Shown: positions 1 to 9,175 of the stretch, piece after piece | Layout: every line of letters starts with the position of its first letter | Position numbering within the stretch: the first letter of the stretch is position 1 | Assembly: GCF_900167185.1 (NCBI RefSeq) | Contig: NZ_FUWM01000003.1 | Coordinates: forward strand, 220,462 to 284,461 | From: Selenihalanaerobacter shriftii | GTDB taxonomy: Bacteria; Bacillota; Halanaerobiia; Halobacteroidales; Acetohalobiaceae | Length of the DNA stretch: 64,000 nucleotides | Direction of reading: 5' to 3' | Position numbers and translations under genes: made by a program | Notes under the pieces: model-generated | The model's database searches: none | Told to the model about the DNA's origin: nothing | What the model saw: the letters and a program-made list of their open reading frames with translations, nothing else

Positions 1-1515
1 TTCATCCGATTCTATTAATTTAGCTATATATGGATCAGAGAAACCATGCTTCTTTAACTCTTTAAACTTCACTGTGTCAATATCATCTAAAGCATAACTC
101 TTTAACTTTTCTGATTCCTCAACTAAATAAGCTAATTTAAATATAAAGAATTTATCTATTTCTGTTAAATCAATTATCTTTAATAAATCCCAGCCTCGTT
201 TCAAAGCTTCAATTATAATAAATAACCTCTCATCAGTAGGTGTAATTAACTTTTCTTCTAATTCAGTGTCAGATAGATGACTAAAATCAGCAGAAATTAA
301 ATCAATATCACTATCTAAAGAATCTATAGCTTTCATGATTGATTCTTCAAAATTTCTTCCTACAGCCATAACTTCTCCAGTAGCCTTCATCTGAGTAGTC
401 AAATTTCTATCAGCAAAATCAAACTTATCAAAAGGCCATCTTGGAATTTTAGAAACTACATAATCTAAAGCCGGTTCAAAACAGGCAGTAGTTTCTTTAG
501 TTATTGAATTTTCAATCTCATCTAATCTAAGTCCAATCGCTATTTTTGCTGCTACCCTGGCAATAGGGTAACCTGTTGCCTTTGAAGCTAAAGCACTAGA
601 CCTACTTACCCTTGGATTCACCTCAATTACAGAATAATTTAGACTGTCTGGATTTAGAGCAAATTGAATATTACAACCGCCTTCAATTTTTAGCTCTCTA
701 ATAATTCGTAACGAAGCTGTTCTTAACATCTGATACTCTAAATCTGATAATGTTTGACTAGGTGCTACAACTATACTATCTCCAGTATGAATTCCCACCG
801 GATCGAAATTCTCCATATTACAAACAGTAATACAATTATTAGCCCCATCTCGTAGCACCTCATACTCAATTTCTTTCCAACCTGCAATACTTTTCTCGAT
901 TAAAACCTGACTAATAGGACTATTATTTAAACCACGACTGACTATATCTACTAACTCCTGTTGGTCATTAGCAATACCACCACCAGTCCCCCCCATAGTA
1001 TAAGCTGGTCTAATTATCACTGGAAATCCAACTTCAGTTACAAATTCTTTAGCAGCTCCCAGACTATCGATAATTTCGCTTTCTGCTACTGGCTCTCCTA
1101 ATTCTTTCATAGTATTTCTAAATTTATCTCTATCTTCAGCTTGTTGAATAGCATCTAAAGAGGTTCCTAAAAGCTTTACTCCTGTCTCCTCTAATACTCC
1201 ATGCTTTGCTAAATCAACCGCTAAATTAAGTCCAGTCTGCCCACCTAAAGTCGGTAAGATACCATCTGGATCTTCTATCTCCATAACTTTCTTTATAAAT
1301 TCAACAGTAATCGGTTCAACATATACCTTATCAGCTATATCAGTGTCAGTCATGATGGTAGCAGGATTACTATTAACTAGAACAACTTCAATCCCTTCCT
1401 CTTGTAAAGCCTTACATGCTTGTGTCCCAGAATAATCAAACTCTGCTGCTTGCCCAATAACAATTGGACCAGAACCAATAACCAATACTTTATCTAAATC
1501 TGCCTTTTTTGGCAA
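1..1515 (-). CDS. carB: Carbamoyl-phosphate synthase large subunit, partial (3' end off the window)
   Basis: This subunit makes carbamoyl phosphate from bicarbonate, ATP and the ammonia released by CarA, feeding arginine and pyrimidine synthesis. Only the N-terminal 505 codons are present; the family is about 1070 aa, so the gene runs off the left edge. Translation from a TTG at 1515 gives [17 protein letters not shown] near residues 11-27, the [11 protein letters not shown] loop and the ATP-grasp segment [12 protein letters not shown]. The TTG start is chosen because AGGAGGGG (1522-1529), which overlaps the carA stop codon, lies 6 nt before it and no ATG fits. It is 12 nt downstream of carA and surely cotranscribed with it. 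Confidence 0.96.
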   Translation of the reverse strand, partial: MPKKADLDKVLVIGSGPIVIGQAAEFDYSGTQACKALQEEGIEVVLVNSNPATIMTDTDIADKVYVEPITVEFIKKVMEIEDPDGILPTLGGQTGLNLAVDLAKHGVLEETGVKLLGTSLDAIQQAEDRDKFRNTMKELGEPVAESEIIDSLGAAKEFVTEVGFPVIIRPAYTMGGTGGGIANDQQELVDIVSRGLNNSPISQVLIEKSIAGWKEIEYEVLRDGANNCITVCNMENFDPVGIHTGDSIVVAPSQTLSDLEYQMLRTASLRIIRELKIEGGCNIQFALNPDSLNYSVIEVNPRVSRSSALASKATGYPIARVAAKIAIGLRLDEIENSITKETTACFEPALDYVVSKIPRWPFDKFDFADRNLTTQMKATGEVMAVGRNFEESIMKAIDSLDSDIDLISADFSHLSDTELEEKLITPTDERLFIIIEALKRGWDLLKIIDLTEIDKFFIFKLAYLVEESEKLKSYALDDIDTVKFKELKKHGFSDPYIAKLIESDE

Positions 1516-1527
1516 CTAAATCCCCTC

Positions 1528-2610
1528 CTACGCTGCTGAGTCTACTAATAATTTAATAAATTCACCAAATAAATACTCTGAATCATTAGGTCCAGGTGCT
1601 GCTTCTGGATGATACTGTACTGAAAAAATCGGTAACTTCTTATGTCTCATCCCCTCAATAGTATCATCATTTAAATTCTTATGAGTAATAACCATATCTT
1701 GAGGCAATGAATCTTCTTTAATTGCATATCCATGATTTTGTGAAGTAATATATACTTGACCGGTTTTTAAATCTTGCACAGGATGATTTGCTCCCCGGTG
1801 ACCAAACTTTAATTTATACGTATCAGCTCCTAAAGCTAACCCTAAAATTTGATGTCCAAAACAGATTCCGAATAAAGGTAACTTCCCAACTAGCTTCTTA
1901 ACTTCTTGCACAACCTCTTGAACATCCTTGGGATCACCTGGCCCATTAGAAATGAATACGCCATCTGGATTTAAATCTAAAATTTCATTAGCTGAAGTAT
2001 CTGCTGATAATATTGTTAATTGTGCATTAGATTTTTTGAATGATTCTAAGATATCTTGTTTAACTCCTAAGTCTAAAACTGCAATATGATATTTTGCTTG
2101 ATAATTAATAGGTTCTATTGAATAATTCTCATTAGTAGTCACCTCATAAACTAAATCTTTACTTAAACTACTTAATTTAGCTTTCTGTATCAAACTATCT
2201 AGATTTAAATCTTCTGTTGAAATTACACCTTGCATCATTCCATGTTTTCGAATATGCTTTGTTAACGCTCGAGTGTCTATCCCTTTAACTCCTATTACAT
2301 TATTATGCTGTAAGAACTCTTCATCAGTCTGTTGACATCTCCAATTACTCGGATAATTACAGCTTTCTCTAACAACAAATCCTCTCACCTGAATCTCTTC
2401 TGATTCATTATCTTCATCATTAATCCCATAATTCCCAATCAATGGATAAGTCATATTTACAATCTGTCCGCGATAAGACGGATCCGTCATTATCTCCTGA
2501 TACCCAGTCATACTGGTATTAAATACTATTTCACCATCAATTTCACCTGTAGCTCCAAAAGATTCCCCTTCAAAATATGTTCCATCTTCTAACGCTAGAA
2601 TCGCCTTCAT
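1528..2610 (-). CDS. carA: Carbamoyl-phosphate synthase small subunit (glutaminase)
   Basis: CarA hydrolyses glutamine and channels ammonia to CarB. The 360-aa length is normal. Residues 1-150 form the small-chain domain and about 175-355 the class I glutamine amidotransferase domain. The catalytic triad is visible as Cys250 in GICFGHQ with His334 and Glu336 in YHPEAAPG. A GGGGGGAG ribosome site precedes the ATG. A sigma-A promoter overlapped by an ARG box lies 60-90 nt upstream, so arginine repression is likely. The gene is separated from the argCJBD operon by about 5 kb of unrelated genes. Confidence 0.98.
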   Translation of the reverse strand: MKAILALEDGTYFEGESFGATGEIDGEIVFNTSMTGYQEIMTDPSYRGQIVNMTYPLIGNYGINDEDNESEEIQVRGFVVRESCNYPSNWRCQQTDEEFLQHNNVIGVKGIDTRALTKHIRKHGMMQGVISTEDLNLDSLIQKAKLSSLSKDLVYEVTTNENYSIEPINYQAKYHIAVLDLGVKQDILESFKKSNAQLTILSADTSANEILDLNPDGVFISNGPGDPKDVQEVVQEVKKLVGKLPLFGICFGHQILGLALGADTYKLKFGHRGANHPVQDLKTGQVYITSQNHGYAIKEDSLPQDMVITHKNLNDDTIEGMRHKKLPIFSVQYHPEAAPGPNDSEYLFGEFIKLLVDSAA

Positions 2611-2670
2611 ATATCTCTCCCCCCAAAAATCATATACAAAATTACCACTTTGTACTTTATCTTATTAATA

Positions 2671-2700
2671 ATTATACATTATAGTGAATAAAAATGCAAG
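2671..2700 (-). promoter_or_regulatory. carA promoter with overlapping ARG box
   Basis: Reading leftwards there is a -35 TTGCAT (2694-2699), a 17-nt spacer and a -10 TATAAT (2671-2676). The forward-strand sequence TGAATAAAAATGCAAG (2685-2700) closely matches the ArgR/AhrC operator of Firmicutes and covers the -35 and part of the spacer. The argC promoter at 12536-12564 has the same arrangement. Repression by arginine is inferred. Confidence 0.8.
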
Positions 2701-2729
2701 AATAATCAGGTATTTATTTCCAATAAAAT

Positions 2730-2760
2730 AAAAAGAAGCCATTTGCATGGCTTCTTTTTA
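2730..2760 (-). terminator. Intrinsic terminator downstream of the nucleotidyltransferase-like gene
   Basis: A 12-bp perfect stem (2731-2742 with 2747-2758) has a 4-nt loop and is followed on the minus strand by a T-rich tract. It sits 20 nt past the stop codon at 2780. Confidence 0.85.
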
Positions 2761-2779
2761 TAAAAAATCAATTATGAAA

Positions 2780-3091
2780 TTAATCTACTTTCGAATATAT
2801 CTCTTCTCCGTTTTCTAGAATCTCTTTATAAGTCATCGAACCAACTTTTGTGTCAAGTGTTATCTCATTAGGAGTATAAACGAAAGGATTAAATGGCAGC
2901 TTTCGGTTAGAAATCAACCCTGAAACTACTGTTCCTCTTTCATAACTTTTCATATCTGTTTCTTTGATAATCAGCATATTGATTATCACTTCGTTTCTAC
3001 CAAATAGAATAATCTTGTCTGGTTCATACTCGCTTTTAATTATTGTAGCAATTCGTTTAACTTCTTTCCTATATAAATCAGTTGTAGACAT
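2780..3091 (-). CDS. Degenerate MNT-type nucleotidyltransferase-like protein
   Basis: The 103-aa product follows the pattern of small minimal nucleotidyltransferases: a helix, then EYEPDKIILFG, then LIIKETD, an arginine-rich helix and VYTP. However, the catalytic stretch (GS-x-ARG-x-SDxD) that should join ILFG to LIIKETD is missing and is replaced by about ten residues, RNEVIINM. Catalysis is therefore unlikely. The replacement DNA contains a 9-bp inverted repeat (2965-2973 with 2980-2988). The start is well supported by AAGGAGAGG four bases before the ATG. No HepT-like partner is adjacent. It may be a decaying antitoxin remnant or a non-enzymatic derivative; the family call is by pattern only. 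Confidence 0.6.
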   Translation of the reverse strand: MSTTDLYRKEVKRIATIIKSEYEPDKIILFGRNEVIINMLIIKETDMKSYERGTVVSGLISNRKLPFNPFVYTPNEITLDTKVGSMTYKEILENGEEIYSKVD

Positions 3092-3243
3092 TTTACCTCT
3101 CCTTTGCTTTTAAGTTAATATTATACTAAATTTAATTAATTTTCTATGGATAATATCACAAAATTAGCTTAAATTAGAATTAATATAAATTATTTAATTA
3201 ATCCATTACAAATTAAAATAAAGAATTAAGAAAGGAGAGTAAA

Positions 3244-3636
3244 ATGAAAATAAACTACTATTTTGGATTCTTAATAGCATCATTGCTTCAAGCAGGAATA
3301 GTCTTTATAGGAGAAAGTCTTAATATATCAGCATTAAATCCTAAATTTTCAATCACACAGCTTCTCATACATATTCTTGTTGGACAAGTTGCCGGCTGGA
3401 TTCTTTTCTATCTAGTTAATAACAGCGAATCCATAGCTGCCATAAACACATGGTTAATAGGCATAATATATGGTACTTTAGTATGGGCTGTTATTTTACC
3501 AATCGCTGCTAGTCAAGGAACAATAACCGCATCCTGGATGCAAGGAACAAATCTATTAATTTCTTTAACTGCATTCTTAGCATTCGGATTAATTACTAGC
3601 TATACAGTCTATTTAACAAAAGAAAAAATCACTTAA
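3244..3636 (+). CDS. Small four-helix membrane protein of unknown function
   Basis: I do not recognise the family. The 130-aa product has about four hydrophobic segments (roughly residues 7-25, 40-60, 68-90 and 103-124) and a short basic C-terminus, so it is an inner-membrane protein with no large soluble domain. AAGGAG stands 6 nt before the ATG. It is one of very few plus-strand genes here and is convergent with putP. The stretch between them (3637-3919) holds an inverted-repeat element and the putP terminator. Confidence 0.75.
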   Translation: MKINYYFGFLIASLLQAGIVFIGESLNISALNPKFSITQLLIHILVGQVAGWILFYLVNNSESIAAINTWLIGIIYGTLVWAVILPIAASQGTITASWMQGTNLLISLTAFLAFGLITSYTVYLTKEKIT

Positions 3637-3653
3637 TTATTATTAAAGAACAA

Positions 3654-3776
3654 AGTCAATATACCTCTTTCACTTGCCATTCATTCCGCATCCTGCTCCA
3701 TTCATTCTCAAAAACAGCCTTACCGCCGTCCATGGCCCCAGGCTGTTTTAAGAGTCGCTACAGAGGTATATTGACT
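3654..3776. repeat. 123-bp inverted-repeat element with internal hairpin
   Basis: A 15-bp perfect inverted repeat (3654-3668 and 3762-3776, AGTCAATATACCTCT at the left) bounds a segment that is visibly richer in G+C than its surroundings. Inside are a second hairpin (3711-3720 with 3740-3749, AAAACAGCCT) and a direct repeat CCATTCATTC about 21 nt apart. No reading frame is evident. It could be a miniature mobile element, a dispersed structured repeat or the 3' end of the neighbouring transcripts. Confidence 0.6.
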
Positions 3777-3825
3777 AGAAAGTTATCCACAATTTGAAAT
3801 TAAGTATAATTTCCTATACGATAAA

Positions 3826-3853
3826 AAAAGATGGAGGAATTCCTCCATCTTTT
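3826..3853 (-). terminator. putP terminator (28-bp perfect palindrome)
   Basis: The two 14-nt arms AAAAGATGGAGGAA and its complement meet without a separate loop. A/T runs at both ends would let it act in both directions, stopping putP from the right and the small membrane gene from the left. Confidence 0.8.
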
Positions 3854-3919
3854 AACTATATCAAATAAATATTAAATCAAAATATTATTATTTAGAATAC
3901 ACTTGAATATCATTAATCA

Positions 3920-5386
3920 TTAAGCTATAGTATCAGTTACCTCAATTACTTCATCAAAATCATTTAAAATATCTTCATCTGTCTGCTTTACCATAGTGTT
4001 AACAATAAGAATAGTTGCTACATTAGCAATAAAACCTGGAACAATTTCATACATAATTTTACCTAATCCTACCTGCTTCCAAATAAGTAATACAACTGTT
4101 CCAACAACCATACCGGCTAAAGCAGACTGCCAACTTGTATTCTTTGAAAACAAAGCAAATAATACTACTGGTCCAAAAGCTGCTCCAAATCCAGCCCAAG
4201 CATAAGCAACTAAACCTAATACTGTATTATTTGGATTTAAAGCTAAAAATAAAGCTATAATTGAAATAAGTAATACACAGATTCTACCAGTATGCATTAA
4301 TTCTTTATCTGAAGCTTCTTTATTAATAACTCGCTTATAAAAGTCCTCTGTTAAAGTTGAAGATGAAACTAATAATTGAGAATCTATTGTAGACATAATA
4401 GCTGATAATATAGCAGCTAATAAAATTCCTCCAATCCAAGGGTTAAATAATCGACTAATCATGTAAATAAATACTTTCTCATGATTCCCACTAGCTAAAC
4501 TATCAAACATTGGGATTGAAATAACTCCTACTATAACAGCTCCTCCTAATGAAATAAAAACCCAAGTAACGGCTATTTTCATAGCTTCTGGAACTTTTTT
4601 TACGGATTTAATACTCATAAATCTAGCCAAAATATGAGGTTGACCAAAATAGCCTAATCCCCAAGCCATAGTAGAAATAGTAGCCATAATAGAAAAATCT
4701 TTTGAGATCAAACTAGTGGAGACTTCTTTAGCAAGCATCGCTTCTTTAATAGCCTCTGCCCCACCTACATAATTATAAGCTAAAATAGGAACCACAATTA
4801 TTGCTACAAACATAAGTAATCCCTGAAATAAATCTGTCCAACAAACTGCTAAAAAACCTCCCAAAAAAGTATATAATACAATCACAAATGAACCGATTAT
4901 TACTGCTAATGTATAATCAATATTAAACATAGATTCAAAAAGTTTACCCGCAGCAACTAATCCAGATGAAGAATAAATAGTAAAGAATAATAAAGTTATA
5001 AGAGCAGATATAACTCTTAACAAGCCTGTCGGATCTTTAAACCTATCTTCAAAAAATGATGCCAATGTCATTGATTCTGTCCGTTTAGTATAAACTCTCA
5101 ATCTCGGTGCTACAAACTTCCAATTTAAGCAAGTTCCTATAAACAAACCGATTGCAATCCAAGCCTGATTCATACCACCTATGTAAACCGCTCCAGGCAA
5201 TCCCATCAACAACCAGCCACTCATATCACTAGCTTGAGCAGATAAGGCTGTTACCCAACTTCCCATTCCTCTACCACCTAATAAATAATCCTCCACATCT
5301 ACTGTCTTTCTGTAAAAATAAATCCCAACTCCCATTAAGAAAATAAAATAAATTATAAAAGTTAATAAAGTCTGCATTTGAATCAT
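3920..5386 (-). CDS. putP: Sodium/proline symporter
   Basis: Member of the SSS family, importing proline with Na+. The 488-aa product is of family length with about 13 membrane segments. The N-terminal block with YLLGGRGMGSWVTALSAQAS and SGWLLMGLPG is the PutP signature, and the AWAGFGAAFGPVVL segment near residue 390 is also typical. Proline uptake would fit osmoprotection as well as nutrition. It lies downstream of nagA in the same direction but 134 nt away, with a hairpin between them, so it is probably transcribed separately. Confidence 0.93.
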   Translation of the reverse strand: MIQMQTLLTFIIYFIFLMGVGIYFYRKTVDVEDYLLGGRGMGSWVTALSAQASDMSGWLLMGLPGAVYIGGMNQAWIAIGLFIGTCLNWKFVAPRLRVYTKRTESMTLASFFEDRFKDPTGLLRVISALITLLFFTIYSSSGLVAAGKLFESMFNIDYTLAVIIGSFVIVLYTFLGGFLAVCWTDLFQGLLMFVAIIVVPILAYNYVGGAEAIKEAMLAKEVSTSLISKDFSIMATISTMAWGLGYFGQPHILARFMSIKSVKKVPEAMKIAVTWVFISLGGAVIVGVISIPMFDSLASGNHEKVFIYMISRLFNPWIGGILLAAILSAIMSTIDSQLLVSSSTLTEDFYKRVINKEASDKELMHTGRICVLLISIIALFLALNPNNTVLGLVAYAWAGFGAAFGPVVLFALFSKNTSWQSALAGMVVGTVVLLIWKQVGLGKIMYEIVPGFIANVATILIVNTMVKQTDEDILNDFDEVIEVTDTIA

Positions 5387-5492
5387 ACTTCTCTACTCCT
5401 CTCAGCTAAAATATAATCACCTTCTAATATTACCATAAATTTCGATCTTATTCAAATTTAGTTATTTTAATTGTTTAACTTATACTAATAAA

Positions 5493-5522
5493 AATTAAGG
5501 TAGTCAATTGACCACCTTAATT
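5493..5522 (-). terminator. nagA terminator
   Basis: The hairpin AATTAAGGT-A-GTCAATTGAC-C-ACCTTAATT has one mismatch and overlaps the nagA stop codon. Confidence 0.6.
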
Positions 5523-6675
5523 AAACTTCATATACCTTATTTCCATTTTTATAAGTTGCTATTATATCTAAGCTATCATTTACTACTATAAAATCTGCCT
5601 CACACCCTACTTCTAACCTTCCTTTTCTCTCTAATCCTAATTTAACTGCTGGATTAATTGTTGCCATCTTTAAAGCTTGAACAAAATTTAAATGAGTAAA
5701 CTGCACCATATTACTTATAGCATCTATTAGCCTTAAAGTGCTACCTGCTAAAGTTCCATCTGATAAATAAGCTTTGCCAGTTTCATCTACAGTTACTTTA
5801 TCATCACCTAATGCATAACTCCCTGCAGATAAACCTGCTGCTTGCATACTATCACTAATTAGAATTATCTTTTTTTCACCTTTAATTTTAATTAATAAAT
5901 CTATAACTTCTGGATGAACATGAATTCCATCTGCTATTAATTCACAATAACATTCTTCATTATTTAATACAGCTCCGACTACTCCAGGGTAACGATGATG
6001 TAGCCCTCTCATTCCATTAAAAAAATGAGTAGCCTGGTCTAAACCTTTAGCAAATGCCTTTTGCATTATCTCAAATGTAGCATCAGAATGAGCCACTGAA
6101 ACTGTTATACCTTTCCTTGCAAAATAATCAACTACATCTAAACCTTTCTCTATTTCTGGCGCTATAGAAACAACCTTAATTAAATCTTGATAACTATCAA
6201 TTAATTCTTGAAGATATTTATGCTTTGGTGTGCAGATGAAATTTTGATTTTGAGCTCCAGCCTGTTTTTCATTAATAAATGGGCCTTCTAAATGCACTCC
6301 TTCGATATTAGAAGAATATTTCTGACCTTTAGCATACTGAATAATTGCTAAGACATTCATTAATTTAACCTTCGATGTTGTTAATGTGGTAGGAAGAAAT
6401 GAAGTAACTCCGCTTTTAAAAGCATATTCCGATAACTTTTTAATACATTCTAACCTACCATCCATTACTCCTACTCCTGCTCCACCATGAATATGTATAT
6501 CTATTAATCCTGGCAATACTCTATATTCTGAGTAATTAATTAACTTATACTCTTGTAAATTATAGTCTTTAATATTATTACTAATACTTTCTACCTTATT
6601 ACCCTCTATAATTAGATGTTTTTTTCTTGATATCTCCGGAGTATAAATCTCACTTGCCTTAATAATCTGTTTCAT
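5521..6675 (-). CDS. nagA: N-acetylglucosamine-6-phosphate deacetylase
   Basis: NagA removes the acetyl group from GlcNAc-6-phosphate during amino-sugar and peptidoglycan recycling. The amidohydrolase marks are present: DIHIHGG near residue 60, EGPFIN near 130, HFFNGM near 215 and the catalytic Asp in DSMQAAG near 275. An upstream ATG at 6681 is in frame but sits only 2 nt from GAGAGG; the second ATG at 6675 has an 8-nt spacing and is preferred, giving 384 aa. No nagB or PTS gene is nearby. It follows the HD-GYP gene by about 53 nt and may share its transcript. Confidence 0.95.
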   Translation of the reverse strand: MKQIIKASEIYTPEISRKKHLIIEGNKVESISNNIKDYNLQEYKLINYSEYRVLPGLIDIHIHGGAGVGVMDGRLECIKKLSEYAFKSGVTSFLPTTLTTSKVKLMNVLAIIQYAKGQKYSSNIEGVHLEGPFINEKQAGAQNQNFICTPKHKYLQELIDSYQDLIKVVSIAPEIEKGLDVVDYFARKGITVSVAHSDATFEIMQKAFAKGLDQATHFFNGMRGLHHRYPGVVGAVLNNEECYCELIADGIHVHPEVIDLLIKIKGEKKIILISDSMQAAGLSAGSYALGDDKVTVDETGKAYLSDGTLAGSTLRLIDAISNMVQFTHLNFVQALKMATINPAVKLGLERKGRLEVGCEADFIVVNDSLDIIATYKNGNKVYEV

Positions 6676-6728
6676 CTTCATAGCCTCTCTTAATTAATTT
6701 ACTCATAATTATCTTTGAAATTTAACTT

Positions 6729-7655
6729 TTATCCTACTTCTTCAATAACAAAATTAAGTTTTTTCTCTAAATCGATCTCAAATGATTCATCCAGTTCTTT
6801 ACCATCTTTTTTTAAGACCTTAACTACTGGACGCATATTAAAATTCTCTTTAATTTGAGTTACTACTCCTTCATAATTATCATTTAATTTAACTTTAGTT
6901 CCAATTGAATAAGGCACTAAACATTCTAAAAACTTTTCTATTAATTGATTATCTAATTTATTCCAAGTTATCATAGTATATAAATATTCAATTACCTCTT
7001 TAATTTTAAATGCAGACCTATATACTCTATCATTTCTCATAGCATCAAATACATCTGCTATAGCCACTATTCTACTAAACTCATGTATATCTCGTTTTAG
7101 TAATCCTTGAGGGTAGCCTGATCCATCGCAACGCTCATGGTGTTGATAAGCTATTAATGCAGATAATTCATTAATATTTTCTTGTTGTTCCAAAAATTCA
7201 TATCCATACAAAGTATGCTTTTGTTCTTCTGCAAACTCAGCTGGAGATAATTTACTAGGTTTATTTAGAATTTTTGCTGGAACCTTTGTCTCCCCAATAT
7301 CATGTAAAAATGCTCCTATACCTAAAATTCTTAGCCATTCTTTATTATACTTTAAACTACTTCCTAACATCAATGAAAGAACAGTTACATTAATTAAATG
7401 AAAGAACTTATCATCTTTAAAATTCATTATACTCTCTAAATTATGTAATATATCTTCATTATCAATGATTCCTTCAACAATCTCTTCTATAATTCCTAAT
7501 ATAGCTTCAAATTTAATCATATCGCTTACTTGCTTACTTATACTAACATTTTGCACATACTCTTTGGTTATTATTTTTATCTCTTTTTCTATTTGTTCTG
7601 AAATTATCTCAGTTTTTTCATCTTTTAAGTTCTGTTCCTCTTCACTTCCTTCCAC
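6729..7655 (-). CDS. HD-GYP domain phosphohydrolase (5' end frameshifted)
   Basis: Carries a full HD-GYP domain: FFHLINV near residue 85, HDIGETKVP at 118-126, HTLYGYEFL near 147 and HHERCDGSGYPQG at 172-184. It is thus a likely cyclic-di-GMP phosphodiesterase. This open frame begins at a GTG with no ribosome site at proper distance. The usual N-terminal module lies just upstream in another frame (7687-7806), separated by one extra base. The in-frame sequence KLNNWGVESIHVEG before the GTG continues the family pattern. Either the gene is broken, there is a sequence error, or a shift occurs at the alternating TA tract. Confidence 0.88.
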   Translation of the reverse strand: MEGSEEEQNLKDEKTEIISEQIEKEIKIITKEYVQNVSISKQVSDMIKFEAILGIIEEIVEGIIDNEDILHNLESIMNFKDDKFFHLINVTVLSLMLGSSLKYNKEWLRILGIGAFLHDIGETKVPAKILNKPSKLSPAEFAEEQKHTLYGYEFLEQQENINELSALIAYQHHERCDGSGYPQGLLKRDIHEFSRIVAIADVFDAMRNDRVYRSAFKIKEVIEYLYTMITWNKLDNQLIEKFLECLVPYSIGTKVKLNDNYEGVVTQIKENFNMRPVVKVLKKDGKELDESFEIDLEKKLNFVIEEVG

Positions 7656-7686
7656 ATGAATAGATTCAACTCCCCAATTATTTAAT

Positions 7687-7806
7687 TTATATATAACTAT
7701 CTCTTATTTGAATACCTTTCTTTAGTAAAATTTCTCCATTGGGAGAGTATATATTTTCAGCCAAAACCATTCCTGACTCTAATTTCGAAACTTCTACTAA
7801 ATCCAT
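7687..7806 (-). pseudogene. Detached N-terminal segment of the HD-GYP gene
   Basis: From an ATG at 7806 with AAGGGGG at good distance, 39 codons read MDLVEVSKLESGMVLAEN followed by IYSPNGEILLKKGIQIRDSYI, the standard N-terminus of HD-GYP proteins. A TAA (7687-7689) then ends the frame. Skipping the single T at 7689 joins it to KLNNWGVESIHVEG and the downstream HD-GYP frame. Confidence 0.8.
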
Positions 7807-7931
7807 AATAACCCCCTTATTCTAATCAGCAAAATTACATTTTATCAATTTATTTCTATTTTTTACATATTTCTATACCTCTCCCCCATTCCCCTGCATA
7901 TTATGTGAAAAAAATAACTTAAACCAATTAA

Positions 7932-7961
7932 AAAAAGCAGACCTATATAGGCCTACTTTTT
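7932..7961 (-). terminator. argD terminator
   Basis: The imperfect hairpin AAAAAGCAGACCTAT / ATAGGCCTACTTTTT has two mismatches and lies just past the argD stop codon, closing the argCJBD operon. Confidence 0.7.
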
Positions 7962-7967
7962 AATCTT

Positions 7968-9161
7968 TTATTCATATTTTGCAAACATATCATTTAATAT
8001 CTCTACCACTTGATCAATATCCTTTTCCTCCACAATTAATGGCGGTAAAAATCGTAAAGTTGTTCCACTAACTGCATTTATTAATAAACCTTTTTCTAAA
8101 GCTTCACCAACTAATACTTTAGCATTAAGGTCAACTTCTAAACCAATCATTAAACCTTTCCCTCTAACACTCTTAACAAAATCATACTCTTCGATTAATT
8201 CATTTAACTTATTCTTAAAGTATTTTCCCATCTTAAGAGTATGTCCCACTAAACCTTCTTCTAAAATGGTATTAAGCGTTGTATAAGCTGCCGCACAAGC
8301 TAAAGGGTTACCACCAAACGTAGAACCGTGATCACCAGGTTTAAAAGCATCTGCTACTTCTTCCTTAGCTAATAAGGCACTAACCGGTATTCCATTGCCC
8401 AATGCCTTAGCTAATGTAAAAATATCTGGTTCAATTCCATAATGTTCATATCCAAATAACTTACCCGTTCTTCCTAGTCCGGTTTGAATCTCATCTAGGA
8501 GCAGTAATATTCCTTCTTCATCGCAGAGTTCCCTAACTCCTTTTAAATACTCCTTATCTGCTACATTAATTCCGCCTTCACCTTGAATAGGTTCTAACAT
8601 AATTGCACAAGTTTTATCAGAAACAGCTCCTTTTAAAGCATCTAAATCATTAAAAGGTACTGATTTAAAGCCTTCTGGTAAAGGAGTAAACGGTTTTTGA
8701 TACTTCTCTTGTCCTGTTGCTGCAATAGTGGCTAAAGTTCGTCCATGAAATGACTTAGTAGTAGTAATAACCTCATATCTATCTTCATCTCTTACCTTAA
8801 AATACTTACGAGCTAATTTAATTGCCCCCTCATTAGCCTCTGCTCCACTATTCCCATAAAAAATCCTATCTCCTACTGAATTCTCTACTAATAACTTATT
8901 TAACTTTGCTTGAGGCTCAATGTAATAAATATTAGTACAATGAATTATTTTATCAATTTGATTCTTTAATGTTTTATTAAATTCTGGATGACTATGACCT
9001 AAAGCATTAACTGCAATACCTGCCAAAAAATCTAAATATTCATTCCCCTCTTTATCATAAACCTTAATACCTTCTCCTTTATCCACTACGATCGGCATTC
9101 TGTCACCAAAGACATTCATAAAATAATCATTATCTGCTTTAACAATTTCTCTTTTCTTCAT
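7968..9161 (-). CDS. argD: Acetylornithine aminotransferase
   Basis: PLP enzyme converting N-acetylglutamate semialdehyde to N-acetylornithine (and possibly succinyl-diaminopimelate in lysine synthesis). At 397 aa it has the family length. Typical marks are YFLDFLAGIAVNALGHSHP near residue 45, YGNSGAEANEGAIKLAR near 105, DEIQTGLGRTG near 222 and the PLP lysine in TLAKALGNG near 250. It is last in argC-argJ-argB-argD and is followed by a hairpin terminator. Confidence 0.96.
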   Translation of the reverse strand: MKKREIVKADNDYFMNVFGDRMPIVVDKGEGIKVYDKEGNEYLDFLAGIAVNALGHSHPEFNKTLKNQIDKIIHCTNIYYIEPQAKLNKLLVENSVGDRIFYGNSGAEANEGAIKLARKYFKVRDEDRYEVITTTKSFHGRTLATIAATGQEKYQKPFTPLPEGFKSVPFNDLDALKGAVSDKTCAIMLEPIQGEGGINVADKEYLKGVRELCDEEGILLLLDEIQTGLGRTGKLFGYEHYGIEPDIFTLAKALGNGIPVSALLAKEEVADAFKPGDHGSTFGGNPLACAAAYTTLNTILEEGLVGHTLKMGKYFKNKLNELIEEYDFVKSVRGKGLMIGLEVDLNAKVLVGEALEKGLLINAVSGTTLRFLPPLIVEEKDIDQVVEILNDMFAKYE

Positions 9162-9175
9162 ATTCTCCTCTCCTT

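Noticed and set aside
3654..3776. Insertion sequence remnant with a transposase
   Set aside because: The repeats bound only about 93 nt and no coding frame exists; kept as an unexplained repeat.
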